Origin: Streptomyces goshikiensis | Lineage (GTDB): Bacteria; Actinomycetota; Actinomycetes; Streptomycetales; Streptomycetaceae | DNA: 64,000 nt | Assembly: GCF_014650555.1 (NCBI RefSeq) | Contig: NZ_BMVE01000004.1 | Location: 62,001-126,000 of the forward strand | Reading direction: 5' to 3' | In this document: positions 9,566 to 16,939 of the stretch, piece by piece | How positions within the stretch are numbered: the first letter of the stretch is position 1 | Layout of the letters: the number at the start of each line of letters is the position of its first letter | Program-made: the position numbers and the translations under genes | Notes under the pieces: generated by a model | The model's input: only the letters and a program-made list of their open reading frames with translations | Told to the model about the DNA's origin: nothing | The model's database searches: none

Positions 9566-9612
9566 CGAGGCGGGGCAGGTGACGACGCGGGGCGGGTGAC
9601 GACGCGGCCGGA
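9563..9612. repeat. 17-bp tandem repeat starting at a stop codon
   Basis: Three units (9563-9579, 9580-9596, 9597-9612 partial) of TGACGACGCGGGGCGGG. The first TGA is the stop codon of the molybdopterin-domain gene, and the third unit ends at the stop codon of the convergent molbindin gene. Confidence 0.85.
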
Positions 9613-10032
9613 TCACACGGTCGCGAGGGAGACCTCGGTCGACTTGATCAGCGCGACGACCGAGGAGCCGGCGCCCAGGCCGAGCGCCTCCACGGCGTCG
9701 TTGGTGATGGCGGCGGTCAGCCCGCCGCCGTTCACGTCGACCTTGACGGAGGCCATGGCGCCGCCGGAGGCGATGCCGGCGACGGTGCCGGGGATCTGGT
9801 TGCGGATGCTGATCCCGTCGACCGCGGCGGTGGCGAGCGCCACCTCGGTGGCCTTGACCAGCGCCTTGACCGCGGTGCCCGTGGTGATGCCGAGGTCCTT
9901 GACGGCGTCGGTGGTGATCGCGGCGACGATGTCCTGGCCGCCCTCCAGCCGGACCTTGACCGTCGTCATGGCCTCACCGCTGGTGACGGCCGTGACGGTG
10001 CCGGGGATCTGGTTGCGGATGCTCAGGCTCAT
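9613..10032 (-). CDS. molbindin-like protein with two TOBE domains
   Basis: A 139-residue protein made of two tandem Mop/TOBE domains of about 68 residues, each opening with SIRNQIPGTV and closing with a K(A/S)TEV(A/S)LAT motif. Proteins of this build oligomerise and store or buffer molybdate or tungstate in the cytoplasm. The internal duplication is recent enough to be visible in both protein and DNA. The ATG at 10032 begins MSLSIRNQ. It is convergent with the sulfite-oxidase-fold gene and closes the molybdenum-related stretch that starts with the HTH-TOBE gene at 3247. Confidence 0.92.
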   Translation of the reverse strand: MSLSIRNQIPGTVTAVTSGEAMTTVKVRLEGGQDIVAAITTDAVKDLGITTGTAVKALVKATEVALATAAVDGISIRNQIPGTVAGIASGGAMASVKVDVNGGGLTAAITNDAVEALGLGAGSSVVALIKSTEVSLATV

Positions 10033-10180
10033 GAGTGGCTGACCTCGTGTGTAGGCGTGTCGTGCGGCCGGGGGCGACCGCACGGGACCGACCGTAGGCA
10101 CCGCGGCGTTGACCCGTGTTCAGCCGGTCGCATCCGCCACCCTGAACCACCCGACCGGCTCGCCTCTGCGGCTGCGGGTG

Positions 10181-10372
10181 TCAGGCGTGCTGGGGCACCT
10201 CGGGCTTCAGCATGCCGCGCAGCGCGTCGCGGAACTCCTGAGTGTCCTCCTCGCCGTGCACGGCGACGGCGTGCTGGACGGCGGCCCCCATGACTTCGTC
10301 TTCCTCACCCATGATGGTCAGGGTGCACCCGATGTCGCTGGGGTACTCCCTGCAGTCCATGACCTTGCGCAT
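10181..10372 (-). CDS. DUF1059 family small protein
   Basis: A 63-residue soluble protein opening MRKVMDCREYPSD and carrying CTLTIMGEEDEVMGAAVQHA, the Cys-containing pattern of the DUF1059 family. The function of that family is not established. A strong ribosome site, AAGGAGG, lies 7 bases before the ATG at 10372. A terminator hairpin of the upstream gene lies between it and the glyoxalase-like gene, so it probably has its own promoter. Confidence 0.85.
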   Translation of the reverse strand: MRKVMDCREYPSDIGCTLTIMGEEDEVMGAAVQHAVAVHGEEDTQEFRDALRGMLKPEVPQHA

Positions 10373-10448
10373 GGCGCGCCTCCTTTCCCTTCCCTCCCCA
10401 CGATCCTCCGCGGGCCGCGGGAACGGAAGCCGGGCCCTCGCCGGGCGG

Positions 10449-10476
10449 TACGGCCGGCTCGGCCGAGCCGGCCGTA
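10449..10476 (-). terminator. terminator of the VOC-family gene
   Basis: A perfect 28-bp palindrome (arms TACGGCCGGCTCGG / CCGAGCCGGCCGTA), 10 bases past the stop codon of the minus-strand VOC gene. It could also form a cruciform. Confidence 0.75.
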
Positions 10477-10485
10477 CCCGCCGGG

Positions 10486-11310
10486 CTAGACGTCCTTCGT
10501 CTGCGGCATCTCTCCCGAAGTCTTCGACAGGTCGATCACCGCGAACGCCGCGCCCTGCTGGTCGGTCAGGGCCGCGAAACGGCCGAACGGGCTGTCCATC
10601 GGACCGAAGTGGAGCTGGCCGCCCCGCTTCTGGGCCTTGGAGACCGCCTCGTCGCAGTCCGGGACGCCGAAGTAGACCTGGACGTAGGAGGGGATCTCCG
10701 GCGGGAACTCGTCGCCCATGCCCATCCGGCCCAGCACCGCGTTCTCGGGGCCGCGCCCGCCCAGGCTGAAGATCTTGAAGTCCATGGCCGCGCCCTCGGG
10801 GCTGTCGCCCATGTCCATCTGCTGGACCTCGTACGGGAAGACCTTCGGGAGGAATCCGTCCACCTTCCCCACGTCCCGGGAGAAGACCTCGGCCCAGGCG
10901 AACGAGCCCGGCTTCCCCGCCTTCTCGAAGCCCTTGTGCTCGCCCGGCTGCCAGACGCCGAAGACCGCTCCGCTCGGCTCCTTCGCGATCACCATCGTGC
11001 CGAAGGTGCCGACCTGCATCGGCTCCATCAGCAGCTCGCCGCCCGCCGACTTGATCTTCTCGGCGGTGGCCGCCGCGTCGGGCGAGGCGAAGTACAGACA
11101 CCACTGCGAGGGGGCGTCGGCACCCGGCATCGGCGGGACCACGGCCGCGACCGCCTTGCCGTCGGAATAGGCCTGCGTGTAGTTGCCGTACTCGCTGGAG
11201 GCCTCACCGAAGGTCCAGCCCAGCACGTCCGCGTAGAAGGCCTTCGCGCCCTCCACGTCGGCGAACATCGCGTCCGCCCAGCACGGGGCGCCTTCCGGGT
11301 ACTCACTCAT
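10486..11310 (-). CDS. VOC (glyoxalase/bleomycin-resistance fold) protein, two modules
   Basis: A 274-residue protein with two VOC domains. The first opens GAPCWADAMFADVEGAKAFY and continues FYADVLGWTFGE; the second begins near residue 135 with GSFAWAEVFSRD. Such proteins bind a metal through paired beta-alpha-beta modules and include dioxygenases, isomerases and resistance proteins. The actinobacterial 'hydroxylase' type with repeated EYGNYTQAY / PSYVQVYFGV segments fits best. The ATG at 11310 follows GGAGTCG. The gene is monocistronic between a divergent neighbour and the terminator at 10449-10476. The substrate is unknown. Confidence 0.85.
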   Translation of the reverse strand: MSEYPEGAPCWADAMFADVEGAKAFYADVLGWTFGEASSEYGNYTQAYSDGKAVAAVVPPMPGADAPSQWCLYFASPDAAATAEKIKSAGGELLMEPMQVGTFGTMVIAKEPSGAVFGVWQPGEHKGFEKAGKPGSFAWAEVFSRDVGKVDGFLPKVFPYEVQQMDMGDSPEGAAMDFKIFSLGGRGPENAVLGRMGMGDEFPPEIPSYVQVYFGVPDCDEAVSKAQKRGGQLHFGPMDSPFGRFAALTDQQGAAFAVIDLSKTSGEMPQTKDV

Positions 11311-11413
11311 GCTCGATCGACTCCTGTGTCGGGTCCGACGGCGTACCCGACACACGCTAGGCGCGCGGTGCGGCGACCGCGCGGGGAACGCGTCCGAGGG
11401 GGAGGCTGGAGCC

Positions 11414-12016
11414 ATGGACAAGGACATCACCATGCGTCTGGCCCAGCAGCCGGAGGCGGACGCGCTGCTGGCCAGGAGCCCGCTCGCGGCCCTCGTCGGC
11501 ATGCTGCTCGACCAGCAGGTCCCGATGGAGTGGGCGTTCTCGGGGCCGTACACGATCGCCGAACGGCTCGGGGCCGACGACCTGGACGCGCACGCGATCG
11601 CCGCGTACGACCCGGAGGCCTTCGCCGCGCTGCTCTCGCGCAAGCCGGCCGTGCACCGCTACCCCGGCTCGATGGCGAAGCGGATCCAGCAGCTGTGCGC
11701 GTACCTGGTGGAGCACTACGACGGGGACGCGGAGGCCGTCTGGAAGGGCGTCGGCACCGGCGCGGAGGTGCTGCGGCGGCTGAAGGAACTGCCCGGCTAC
11801 GGGGAGCAGAAGGCGCAGATCTTCCTGGCCATGCTCGGCAAGCGCTTCGGCGTCCGCCCGAAGGGCTGGCGGGAGGCCGCCGGCGGCTACGGCCCGGCGA
11901 ACGTCTACCGCTCGGCGGCCGACATCACCGGCCCGGAGTCCCTGGCCAAGGTGCGGGCGCACAAGCAGGAGATGAAGGCCGCCGCCAAGGCGGAGCAGAA
12001 GGCCGCCTCCAACTGA
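11414..12016 (+). CDS. HhH-GPD family base-excision repair protein
   Basis: A 200-residue protein of the helix-hairpin-helix GPD class. The HhH element occurs as LKELPGYGEQKAQIFLAMLGKRFGV near residues 120-145. GKRFGVRPKGW follows where DNA glycosylases of the EndoIII/AlkA group place the catalytic region. The family excises damaged bases, but the particular lesion cannot be told, and the 4Fe-4S cluster Cys residues of EndoIII are absent. The ATG at 11414 has GGGGGAGGCTGGAG before it. The C-terminal tail is Lys/Ala-rich. Immediately after its stop comes a repeat block. Confidence 0.85.
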   Translation: MDKDITMRLAQQPEADALLARSPLAALVGMLLDQQVPMEWAFSGPYTIAERLGADDLDAHAIAAYDPEAFAALLSRKPAVHRYPGSMAKRIQQLCAYLVEHYDGDAEAVWKGVGTGAEVLRRLKELPGYGEQKAQIFLAMLGKRFGVRPKGWREAAGGYGPANVYRSAADITGPESLAKVRAHKQEMKAAAKAEQKAASN

Positions 12017-12130
12017 CCAACCGGCGGCCGACCCACGGCTGACCGCGGCCTGACCCACGGCTGACCGGCGGCCGACCCGCGGAGTGACCCACGGCCGACC
12101 CGCGGCTTACCCACGGCCGACCCGCAGCCT
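12014..12130. repeat. degenerate GACCCACGGC-type tandem repeat
   Basis: From the stop codon of the HhH-GPD gene onward the sequence is a run of TGACC(C/G)ACGGC-type units in which TGACC/CGACCC recurs every 10-15 bases. No gene is visible here. It separates two convergent genes. Confidence 0.75.
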
Positions 12131-12166
12131 GCCGCTGGCGGAACGCGCGGACCGACCGCCCGGACG

Positions 12167-13081
12167 TCAGGCCGGGAGTCGGCGCAGTGCCGACGCGTAG
12201 CTCAGGTCCGCGTCCAGCCGCCGGAGTTCCTCCGCGAGCAGCTCGGCGGTGCTGCGGATCTTCAGCGCCACGGTACGGTCCGGGGCGCCCGGCAGGATCA
12301 GCGTGGCCAGGGCCCCGTCCGGGCGGTCCACCCGGATCTCCCCGGCCGTCGTGTCCAGCCGGACCCCGGTGATCACCGGGCCGTCGGTGGCCAGCCGGTC
12401 CACCGGCACCGCGATCCGCTCCTCCAGCCAGCGCGCCAGCAGCTCGGCGCTCGGGTTGCCGGCCTCGCTCTCCACGCCGCCGCCCGTCAGCGGAACCGGC
12501 TTCTGGTCCAGGGCGGCGGCCAGCAGCGCCCGCCACGGCGTCAGCCGGGTCCACGCCAGGTCGGTGTCCCCAGGGGCGTACGACGCGGCCCGCTCGGCCA
12601 GCGCCGCGATCGGGTCCTCGGTGGCGTCGGCGTCCGTGATCCGGCGCTGCGCCAGCGCGCCCAGCGGGTCGCGGGCCGGGTCGGCGGGGGCTTCGGCGGG
12701 CCACCAGGCCACCACGGGGGCGTCCGGCACCAGCAGCGGGAGGACGACGGAACCGGCCTGTCCGGTGAGCTCCCCGTACAGCCGCAGCACCACGATCTCC
12801 CCGGAACCGGCGTCGGAGCCGACGCGCAGTTCGGCGTCCAGCCGGGTCTGGCGGAGCTTGTGCGGCCCGCGCGAGGTCCGCTTGATCACCACGATGATCC
12901 GGCAAGGGTGCTCGCGGGAGGCTTCGGAGGCCGCGCGCACGGCGTCGTAGGCGTTCTCCTCGTCGGTGGCTATGACCAGGGTCAGCACCAGCCCCATGGT
13001 GGGGCTGCCGACGGCCCGTCGGGCGGCGAGCAGCGCCCGGTCGATCTTGCTGGACGTGGTGTCGGTGAGTTCGGTCCGCAT
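12167..13081 (-). CDS. opcA: OpcA-type glucose-6-phosphate dehydrogenase assembly protein
   Basis: A 304-residue protein matching OpcA along its length: N-terminal LTDTTSSKIDRAL, TLVIATDEENAYDAVRAA, VVAWWPAEAP, RDPLGALAQRRITD, YAPGDTDLAWTRLTPWRALL and the terminal LDADLSYASALRRL. OpcA promotes assembly and activity of Zwf in the oxidative pentose-phosphate pathway in cyanobacteria and is normally next to zwf in actinobacteria. Here the neighbours are a repair gene and a HerA-like ATPase, and no zwf lies in the window. It may be a second, dispersed copy. The ATG at 13081 begins the conserved N-terminus. Identity is confident; partner enzyme is not. Confidence 0.88.
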   Translation of the reverse strand: MRTELTDTTSSKIDRALLAARRAVGSPTMGLVLTLVIATDEENAYDAVRAASEASREHPCRIIVVIKRTSRGPHKLRQTRLDAELRVGSDAGSGEIVVLRLYGELTGQAGSVVLPLLVPDAPVVAWWPAEAPADPARDPLGALAQRRITDADATEDPIAALAERAASYAPGDTDLAWTRLTPWRALLAAALDQKPVPLTGGGVESEAGNPSAELLARWLEERIAVPVDRLATDGPVITGVRLDTTAGEIRVDRPDGALATLILPGAPDRTVALKIRSTAELLAEELRRLDADLSYASALRRLPA

Positions 13082-13141
13082 GCCCCGAGTCTGTCAGCGT
13101 CCGCCCGGGAACGGGCACCCGGTACGAACATCCGACCGGAG

Positions 13142-14734
13142 TTATCGTCTCCGCTTCGCCGTCCCGAAGAGGGACCGCGAGATCTCCCGTCCCAGCTGGG
13201 TCCCGACCGACCGGGCCAGCGAGCGGAACAGCCCGCTCCCCACCACCTGTTCCGCCAGCGAGGGATCCGGTTTGGGCGCGCCGCGGGCGGTCTTCTGCTC
13301 CTCCTTGGCCTGCTCCTTGGCCTGCTTGTCGGCCGCCGCTGCCGCCGCCGCGGCCTCCGCCTGCGCCTCGGCGGCCGCCTGCTCGGCGCTGATCTTCTCG
13401 TACGCCGACTCCCGGTCCACCGCCTCGGCGTACCGCGAGTAGAGCGGCGAGGACTTCACGGCCTGCTCCAGCGCCGCAGGCTCGACCGGCCCCATCCGCG
13501 ACTGCGGGGCCCGCAGCCGGGTCGCCGCCACCGGCGTCGGGGCGCCGTTCTCGCTGAGTACGGTGACCACCGCCTCGCCCGTACCCAGCCCGGTCAGCAG
13601 CTCCTCCAGGTCGTAGGGGGAGTTCGGGAAGGTCTTCACCGTCGCCTTCAGCGCCTTCGCGTCGTCCGGGGTGAAGGCGCGCAGCGCGTGCTGCACCCGG
13701 TTGCCGAGCTGGGCCAGCACGTCCGCCGGCACGTCCTTCGGGGTCTGGGTCACGAAGAAGATCCCGATCGCCTTCGACCTGATCAGCCGGACCGTCTGGG
13801 TGATGGACTCCAGGAAGGCCTTGGAGGCGCCGTTGAACAGCAGGTGCGCCTCGTCGAAGAAGAAGACCAGCTTCGGCTGCTCCACGTCGCCGACCTCGGG
13901 CAGGTCCGCGTACAGGTCGGCCAGCAGCCACATCAGGAAGGTGGAGAACAGCTGCGGCTTGTCCTGCACCGCCGGGAGTTCCAGTACGGACACCACCCCG
14001 CGGCCGTCCGCGGACGTCCGCAGGAATTCGCTCGTGTCGAACTCGGGCTCCCCGAAGAACTCGCCGGCGCCCTGCTGCTCGAAGGCGGTCAGCGCCCTCA
14101 GGATCACCCCGGCCGTCACCGTGGAGAGCCCGCCGATGCCCTTGAGCTCGGCCTTCCCCTGGTCGGAGACGAGGAAGGCGACGACCGCCCGGAGGTCCTT
14201 GAGGTCGATCAGCTCCAGTCCCTTGGAATCGGCGTAGTGGAAGATCAGGCCGAGCGACTGCTCCTGCGTCTGGTTGAGCTGGAGCACCTTGGACATCAGC
14301 ACCGGACCGAAACCCGTCACGGTGGCCCGTACCGGAATGCCGGTGCCGATCCCGCCCAGCGCGTAGAACTCACAGGGAAATCCGGTGGCTTCCCACTCCT
14401 GGGCCACGTCCGCGGCGCGCCCCGTCACCTTCTCGTTCGCCACGCCCGGCGCGGAGATCCCCGACACGTCGCCCTTGATGTCCGCGAGGAAGACGGGGAC
14501 GCCGTTCGCCGACAGCTGCTCGGCGACGAGCTGGAGGGTCTTGGTCTTGCCGGTGCCGGTGGCACCCGCGACGAGGCCGTGCCGGTTGAGCATCGACAGC
14601 GGAATCCGGATCTGGAGGTCGGGCCGGCAGGCCCCGTCCCAGAGCAGCGCGCCCAGGTCGAGGGCGGGCCCGGTGAAGGCGTACCCGGCGGCGATCCGGC
14701 CGGCCGGAGACGCGGGGTCGGTGCTCTCGCTCAT
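13142..14734 (-). CDS. HerA-like ATPase (DUF853 helicase family)
   Basis: A 530-residue AAA-type ATPase. The Walker A motif GATGTGKTKT is near residue 57, the Walker B motif KLVFFFDEAHLLF near residue 300, and the sensor region IGIFFVTQTPKDVP follows. The C-terminal 100 residues form an Ala/Glu/Lys-rich coiled coil followed by a basic tail (GREISRSLFGTAKRRR). Family members are related to HerA/FtsK motors, but their job is not settled. The ATG at 14734 gives MSESTDPAS, the natural N-terminus; the reading frame continues upstream without support. It is followed by the opcA-like gene after 60 bp, possibly cotranscribed. Confidence 0.9.
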   Translation of the reverse strand: MSESTDPASPAGRIAAGYAFTGPALDLGALLWDGACRPDLQIRIPLSMLNRHGLVAGATGTGKTKTLQLVAEQLSANGVPVFLADIKGDVSGISAPGVANEKVTGRAADVAQEWEATGFPCEFYALGGIGTGIPVRATVTGFGPVLMSKVLQLNQTQEQSLGLIFHYADSKGLELIDLKDLRAVVAFLVSDQGKAELKGIGGLSTVTAGVILRALTAFEQQGAGEFFGEPEFDTSEFLRTSADGRGVVSVLELPAVQDKPQLFSTFLMWLLADLYADLPEVGDVEQPKLVFFFDEAHLLFNGASKAFLESITQTVRLIRSKAIGIFFVTQTPKDVPADVLAQLGNRVQHALRAFTPDDAKALKATVKTFPNSPYDLEELLTGLGTGEAVVTVLSENGAPTPVAATRLRAPQSRMGPVEPAALEQAVKSSPLYSRYAEAVDRESAYEKISAEQAAAEAQAEAAAAAAAADKQAKEQAKEEQKTARGAPKPDPSLAEQVVGSGLFRSLARSVGTQLGREISRSLFGTAKRRR

Positions 14735-14821
14735 GATCACTCCCGAAATAGCACTCCTTGTCACTTTTGCACCGCTGGTACGAGGCTGCGCCCGCAGGCA
14801 CCGGCCCGGTAGGCTTTCCGT

Positions 14822-15118
14822 GTGATCTTCAAGCGCATCGGAAGCGGGCGGCCGTACCCCGACCACGGCAGGGAAACCACCCGGCAGTGGGCGGATGTCG
14901 CCCCGCGCCCGGTCCGGCTCGACCAGCTCGTGACGACCAAGGGGCAGCTGGACCTCGAAACGCTCCTCGCCGAGGACTCGACGTTCTACGGCGACCTCTT
15001 CGCGCACGTCGTGAAGTGGCAGGGCGACCTCTACCTGGAGGACGGGCTGCACCGCGCCGTGCGCGCGGCCCTGCAGCAGCGCCAGGTGCTGCATGCACGC
15101 GTCCTTGAGATGGACTGA
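14822..15118 (+). CDS. VapB-like small conserved protein
   Basis: A 98-residue protein opening MIFKRIGSGRPYPDHGRE and containing WADVAPRPVRLDQLVTTKGQLDLETLLAEDSTFYGDLFAHVVKWQGDLYLEDG-type sequence. From memory, Streptomyces homologues are often labelled VapB-family antitoxin, but no toxin gene adjoins it here, so a toxin-antitoxin role is not supported. It starts at the GTG at 14822 and is divergent from the HerA-like gene by 87 bp. The strong conservation I recall and the compact fold suggest a housekeeping role. Confidence 0.75.
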   Translation: MIFKRIGSGRPYPDHGRETTRQWADVAPRPVRLDQLVTTKGQLDLETLLAEDSTFYGDLFAHVVKWQGDLYLEDGLHRAVRAALQQRQVLHARVLEMD

Positions 15119-15197
15119 TTGCGCCTTTCGGGTCTGCCTTACCCGATCAACAGATCATTTAGTAGGCATCGTTCCGGTACGGCACTACGCTGCGCCC

Positions 15198-15857
15198 ATG
15201 AGCATGCTCACTCCCCCCGGCATGGGCGGAAAGTACCGCGTAACGGGAGCCGCCTACCCCCGCATGAGCCGTCCGCGGCGTCGCCGCCGGATCGTGCTCG
15301 CCCTGCTCGGCTCGGTCCTCACGCTCGCCCTGCTCGGTTACGGGGCTCTGCAGCTCATCGACGTGTTCCGCGGCGACACCGCCAAGCGGAACGCGGCCGC
15401 GGGCAAGGACTGTCCGACCACGGCGCCCAAGGCCGGCCCCGCCGCCGCCTCGGCGGCCGCCGCGTCCCCGAAACCGGCCGTCGCCCTCCCCCAGCCCGCC
15501 CAGATCAAGGTCAACGTCTACAACGCCACCCCGCGCGCGGGGCTCGCCAAGGCCGTAGGCGACGAACTCCGCAAACGCGGCTTCACCATCGGCAACGTCG
15601 GCAACGCTCCGGCCGACTTCGACAAGAAGGTCCCCGGCACCGGGATACTGCTGGGCTCCCCGAAGACCGACAAGGCCGCCTACTCCGTCCTCGGCACCCA
15701 GCTCGCCGGCACCACCCAGCAGAGCGACACCCGCGAGACCGCGGACATCGACCTGATCCTCGGCGATTCCTTCAAGGAGCTCAGCACCAAGGAGGACGCG
15801 GACAAGGCGCTGGCCCTGCTGGCCAACCCGGTGCCCGCGGTCGCCAAGAAGTGCTGA
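15198..15857 (+). CDS. membrane-anchored LytR_C domain protein
   Basis: A 219-residue protein. After a basic cytoplasmic stretch (RPRRRRRI) comes one membrane helix at about residues 31-52, then an Ala/Pro-rich linker and an extracytoplasmic LytR_C domain beginning KVNVYNATPRAGLAKAVGDEL and ending near VAKKC. LytR_C domains are found at the ends of LytR-CpsA-Psr wall-polymer ligases and on their own; the catalytic LCP domain is absent. The ATG at 15198 fits. The stop codon is the first base triplet of a six-unit 15-bp tandem repeat. Confidence 0.85.
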   Translation: MSMLTPPGMGGKYRVTGAAYPRMSRPRRRRRIVLALLGSVLTLALLGYGALQLIDVFRGDTAKRNAAAGKDCPTTAPKAGPAAASAAAASPKPAVALPQPAQIKVNVYNATPRAGLAKAVGDELRKRGFTIGNVGNAPADFDKKVPGTGILLGSPKTDKAAYSVLGTQLAGTTQQSDTRETADIDLILGDSFKELSTKEDADKALALLANPVPAVAKKC

Positions 15858-15944
15858 CCCGACCCGATCTGACCCGACCGGACCTGACCGGACCCGACCT
15901 GGCCGGACCCGACCTGGCCGGAGCCGACCTGGCCGGAGCCGACC
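15855..15944 (+). repeat. six 15-bp tandem repeats beginning at a stop codon
   Basis: Units at 15855, 15870, 15885, 15900, 15915 and 15930 follow the pattern TGACCCGACCGGACC to TGGCCGGAGCCGACC. The first unit starts with the LytR_C stop codon, and units 2 and 3 repeat that in-frame TGA. In the minus-one frame the units encode pentapeptides (PDLTG, PDLAG, ADLAG). Confidence 0.92.
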
Positions 15945-16031
15945 TGGCCTGAACGTGACCGGCCACGCGTACGGGAGCGTGAACGCGTTCCCGTAGGCGT
16001 GGCCGTCGTCACCGGAGTCCGGGCGCGGGTC

Positions 16032-16667
16032 CTACTCGGCCGAGCCGTACATGCGGTCGCCCGCGTCGCCCAGGCCCGGCACGATGTAGCCGTTCTCGTT
16101 GAGCCGCTCGTCCACGGCGGCCGTCACCACCGTCACCGGCGTGCCCGCCAGCTCGCGCTCCATGACCTCGACGCCCTCGGGCGCGGCCAGCAGCACCACG
16201 GCCGTGACGTCGTCGGCGCCGCGCTTGATGAGCTCCTGGATCGCCGCGACCAGCGTGCCGCCGGTGGCGAGCATCGGGTCCACCACGTACACCTGGCGCC
16301 CGGAGAGGTCCTCCGGCATGCGCGTCGCGTACGTGGAGGCCTCCAGGGTCTCCTCGTTGCGGACCATGCCCAGGAAGCCCACCTCGGCGGTCGGCAGCAG
16401 CCGCACCATGCCGTCCAGCATGCCGAGACCGGCGCGCAGGATCGGGACGACCAGCGGGCGCGGGTGCGACAGCTTCACGCCGGTGGTCGGGCCGACCGGG
16501 GTCTCGATGTCGGCCTGCTCGGTGCGCACGTCACGGGTGGCCTCGTAGGCCAGCAGGGTCACCAGCTCGTCGGCGAGCCGGCGGAAGGTGGGGGAGTCGG
16601 TGCGCTTGTCGCGCAGGGTGGTCAGTTTGTGCGCCACCAACGGGTGATCGACGACCTGCAAACGCAC
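16032..16667 (-). CDS. upp: uracil phosphoribosyltransferase
   Basis: A 211-residue enzyme that converts uracil and PRPP to UMP for pyrimidine salvage. The PRPP-binding loop [14 protein letters not shown] is near residue 125, with [14 protein letters not shown] near residue 77 and the uracil-binding C-terminus [19 protein letters not shown]. The GTG start at 16667 follows GGAGG by 5 bases and yields [15 protein letters not shown], the usual N-terminus; a TTG at 16679 is in frame but upstream of the ribosome site. It is divergent from the universal stress protein gene. Confidence 0.97.
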   Translation of the reverse strand: MRLQVVDHPLVAHKLTTLRDKRTDSPTFRRLADELVTLLAYEATRDVRTEQADIETPVGPTTGVKLSHPRPLVVPILRAGLGMLDGMVRLLPTAEVGFLGMVRNEETLEASTYATRMPEDLSGRQVYVVDPMLATGGTLVAAIQELIKRGADDVTAVVLLAAPEGVEVMERELAGTPVTVVTAAVDERLNENGYIVPGLGDAGDRMYGSAE

Positions 16668-16939
16668 AACATCCTCCAAGACTCAAAGCTTCGGGTTTTC
16701 GACCTGCGACCTGCGCAAACGGCCGCAACACGCGACCCACACGCAAAAGGCTACGCGGTGAGCCGACCCGAAGCGTCCGCGCGGGTGCAGGTGTGGGCGG
16801 ACGCGCGGGCGGACACGTGGGGGTGCGCGGGGGCGGACACGCCGGTGGACGCTCCTGTGCACGCGCCGGTGGACACGCCGGTCCGCGCGGCCGGACCGCC
16901 GGGGATGCGCGCCCGCGCGATGGCCAGCACGCTGGACTG

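Noticed and set aside
13142..15094. N-terminal extension of the HerA-like ATPase by about 120 codons
   Set aside because: The extension overlaps the VapB-like gene antisense and has no coding character; the ATG at 14734 gives a natural start.
14822..15118. VapBC toxin-antitoxin system
   Set aside because: The VapB-like protein has no PIN-domain neighbour on either side, so a TA pair is not supported.
15119..15952. A long plus-strand frame with pentapeptide repeats as a gene
   Set aside because: Most of it is the shadow of the LytR_C gene; only the tail shows pentapeptides, and those follow from the 15-bp repeat.
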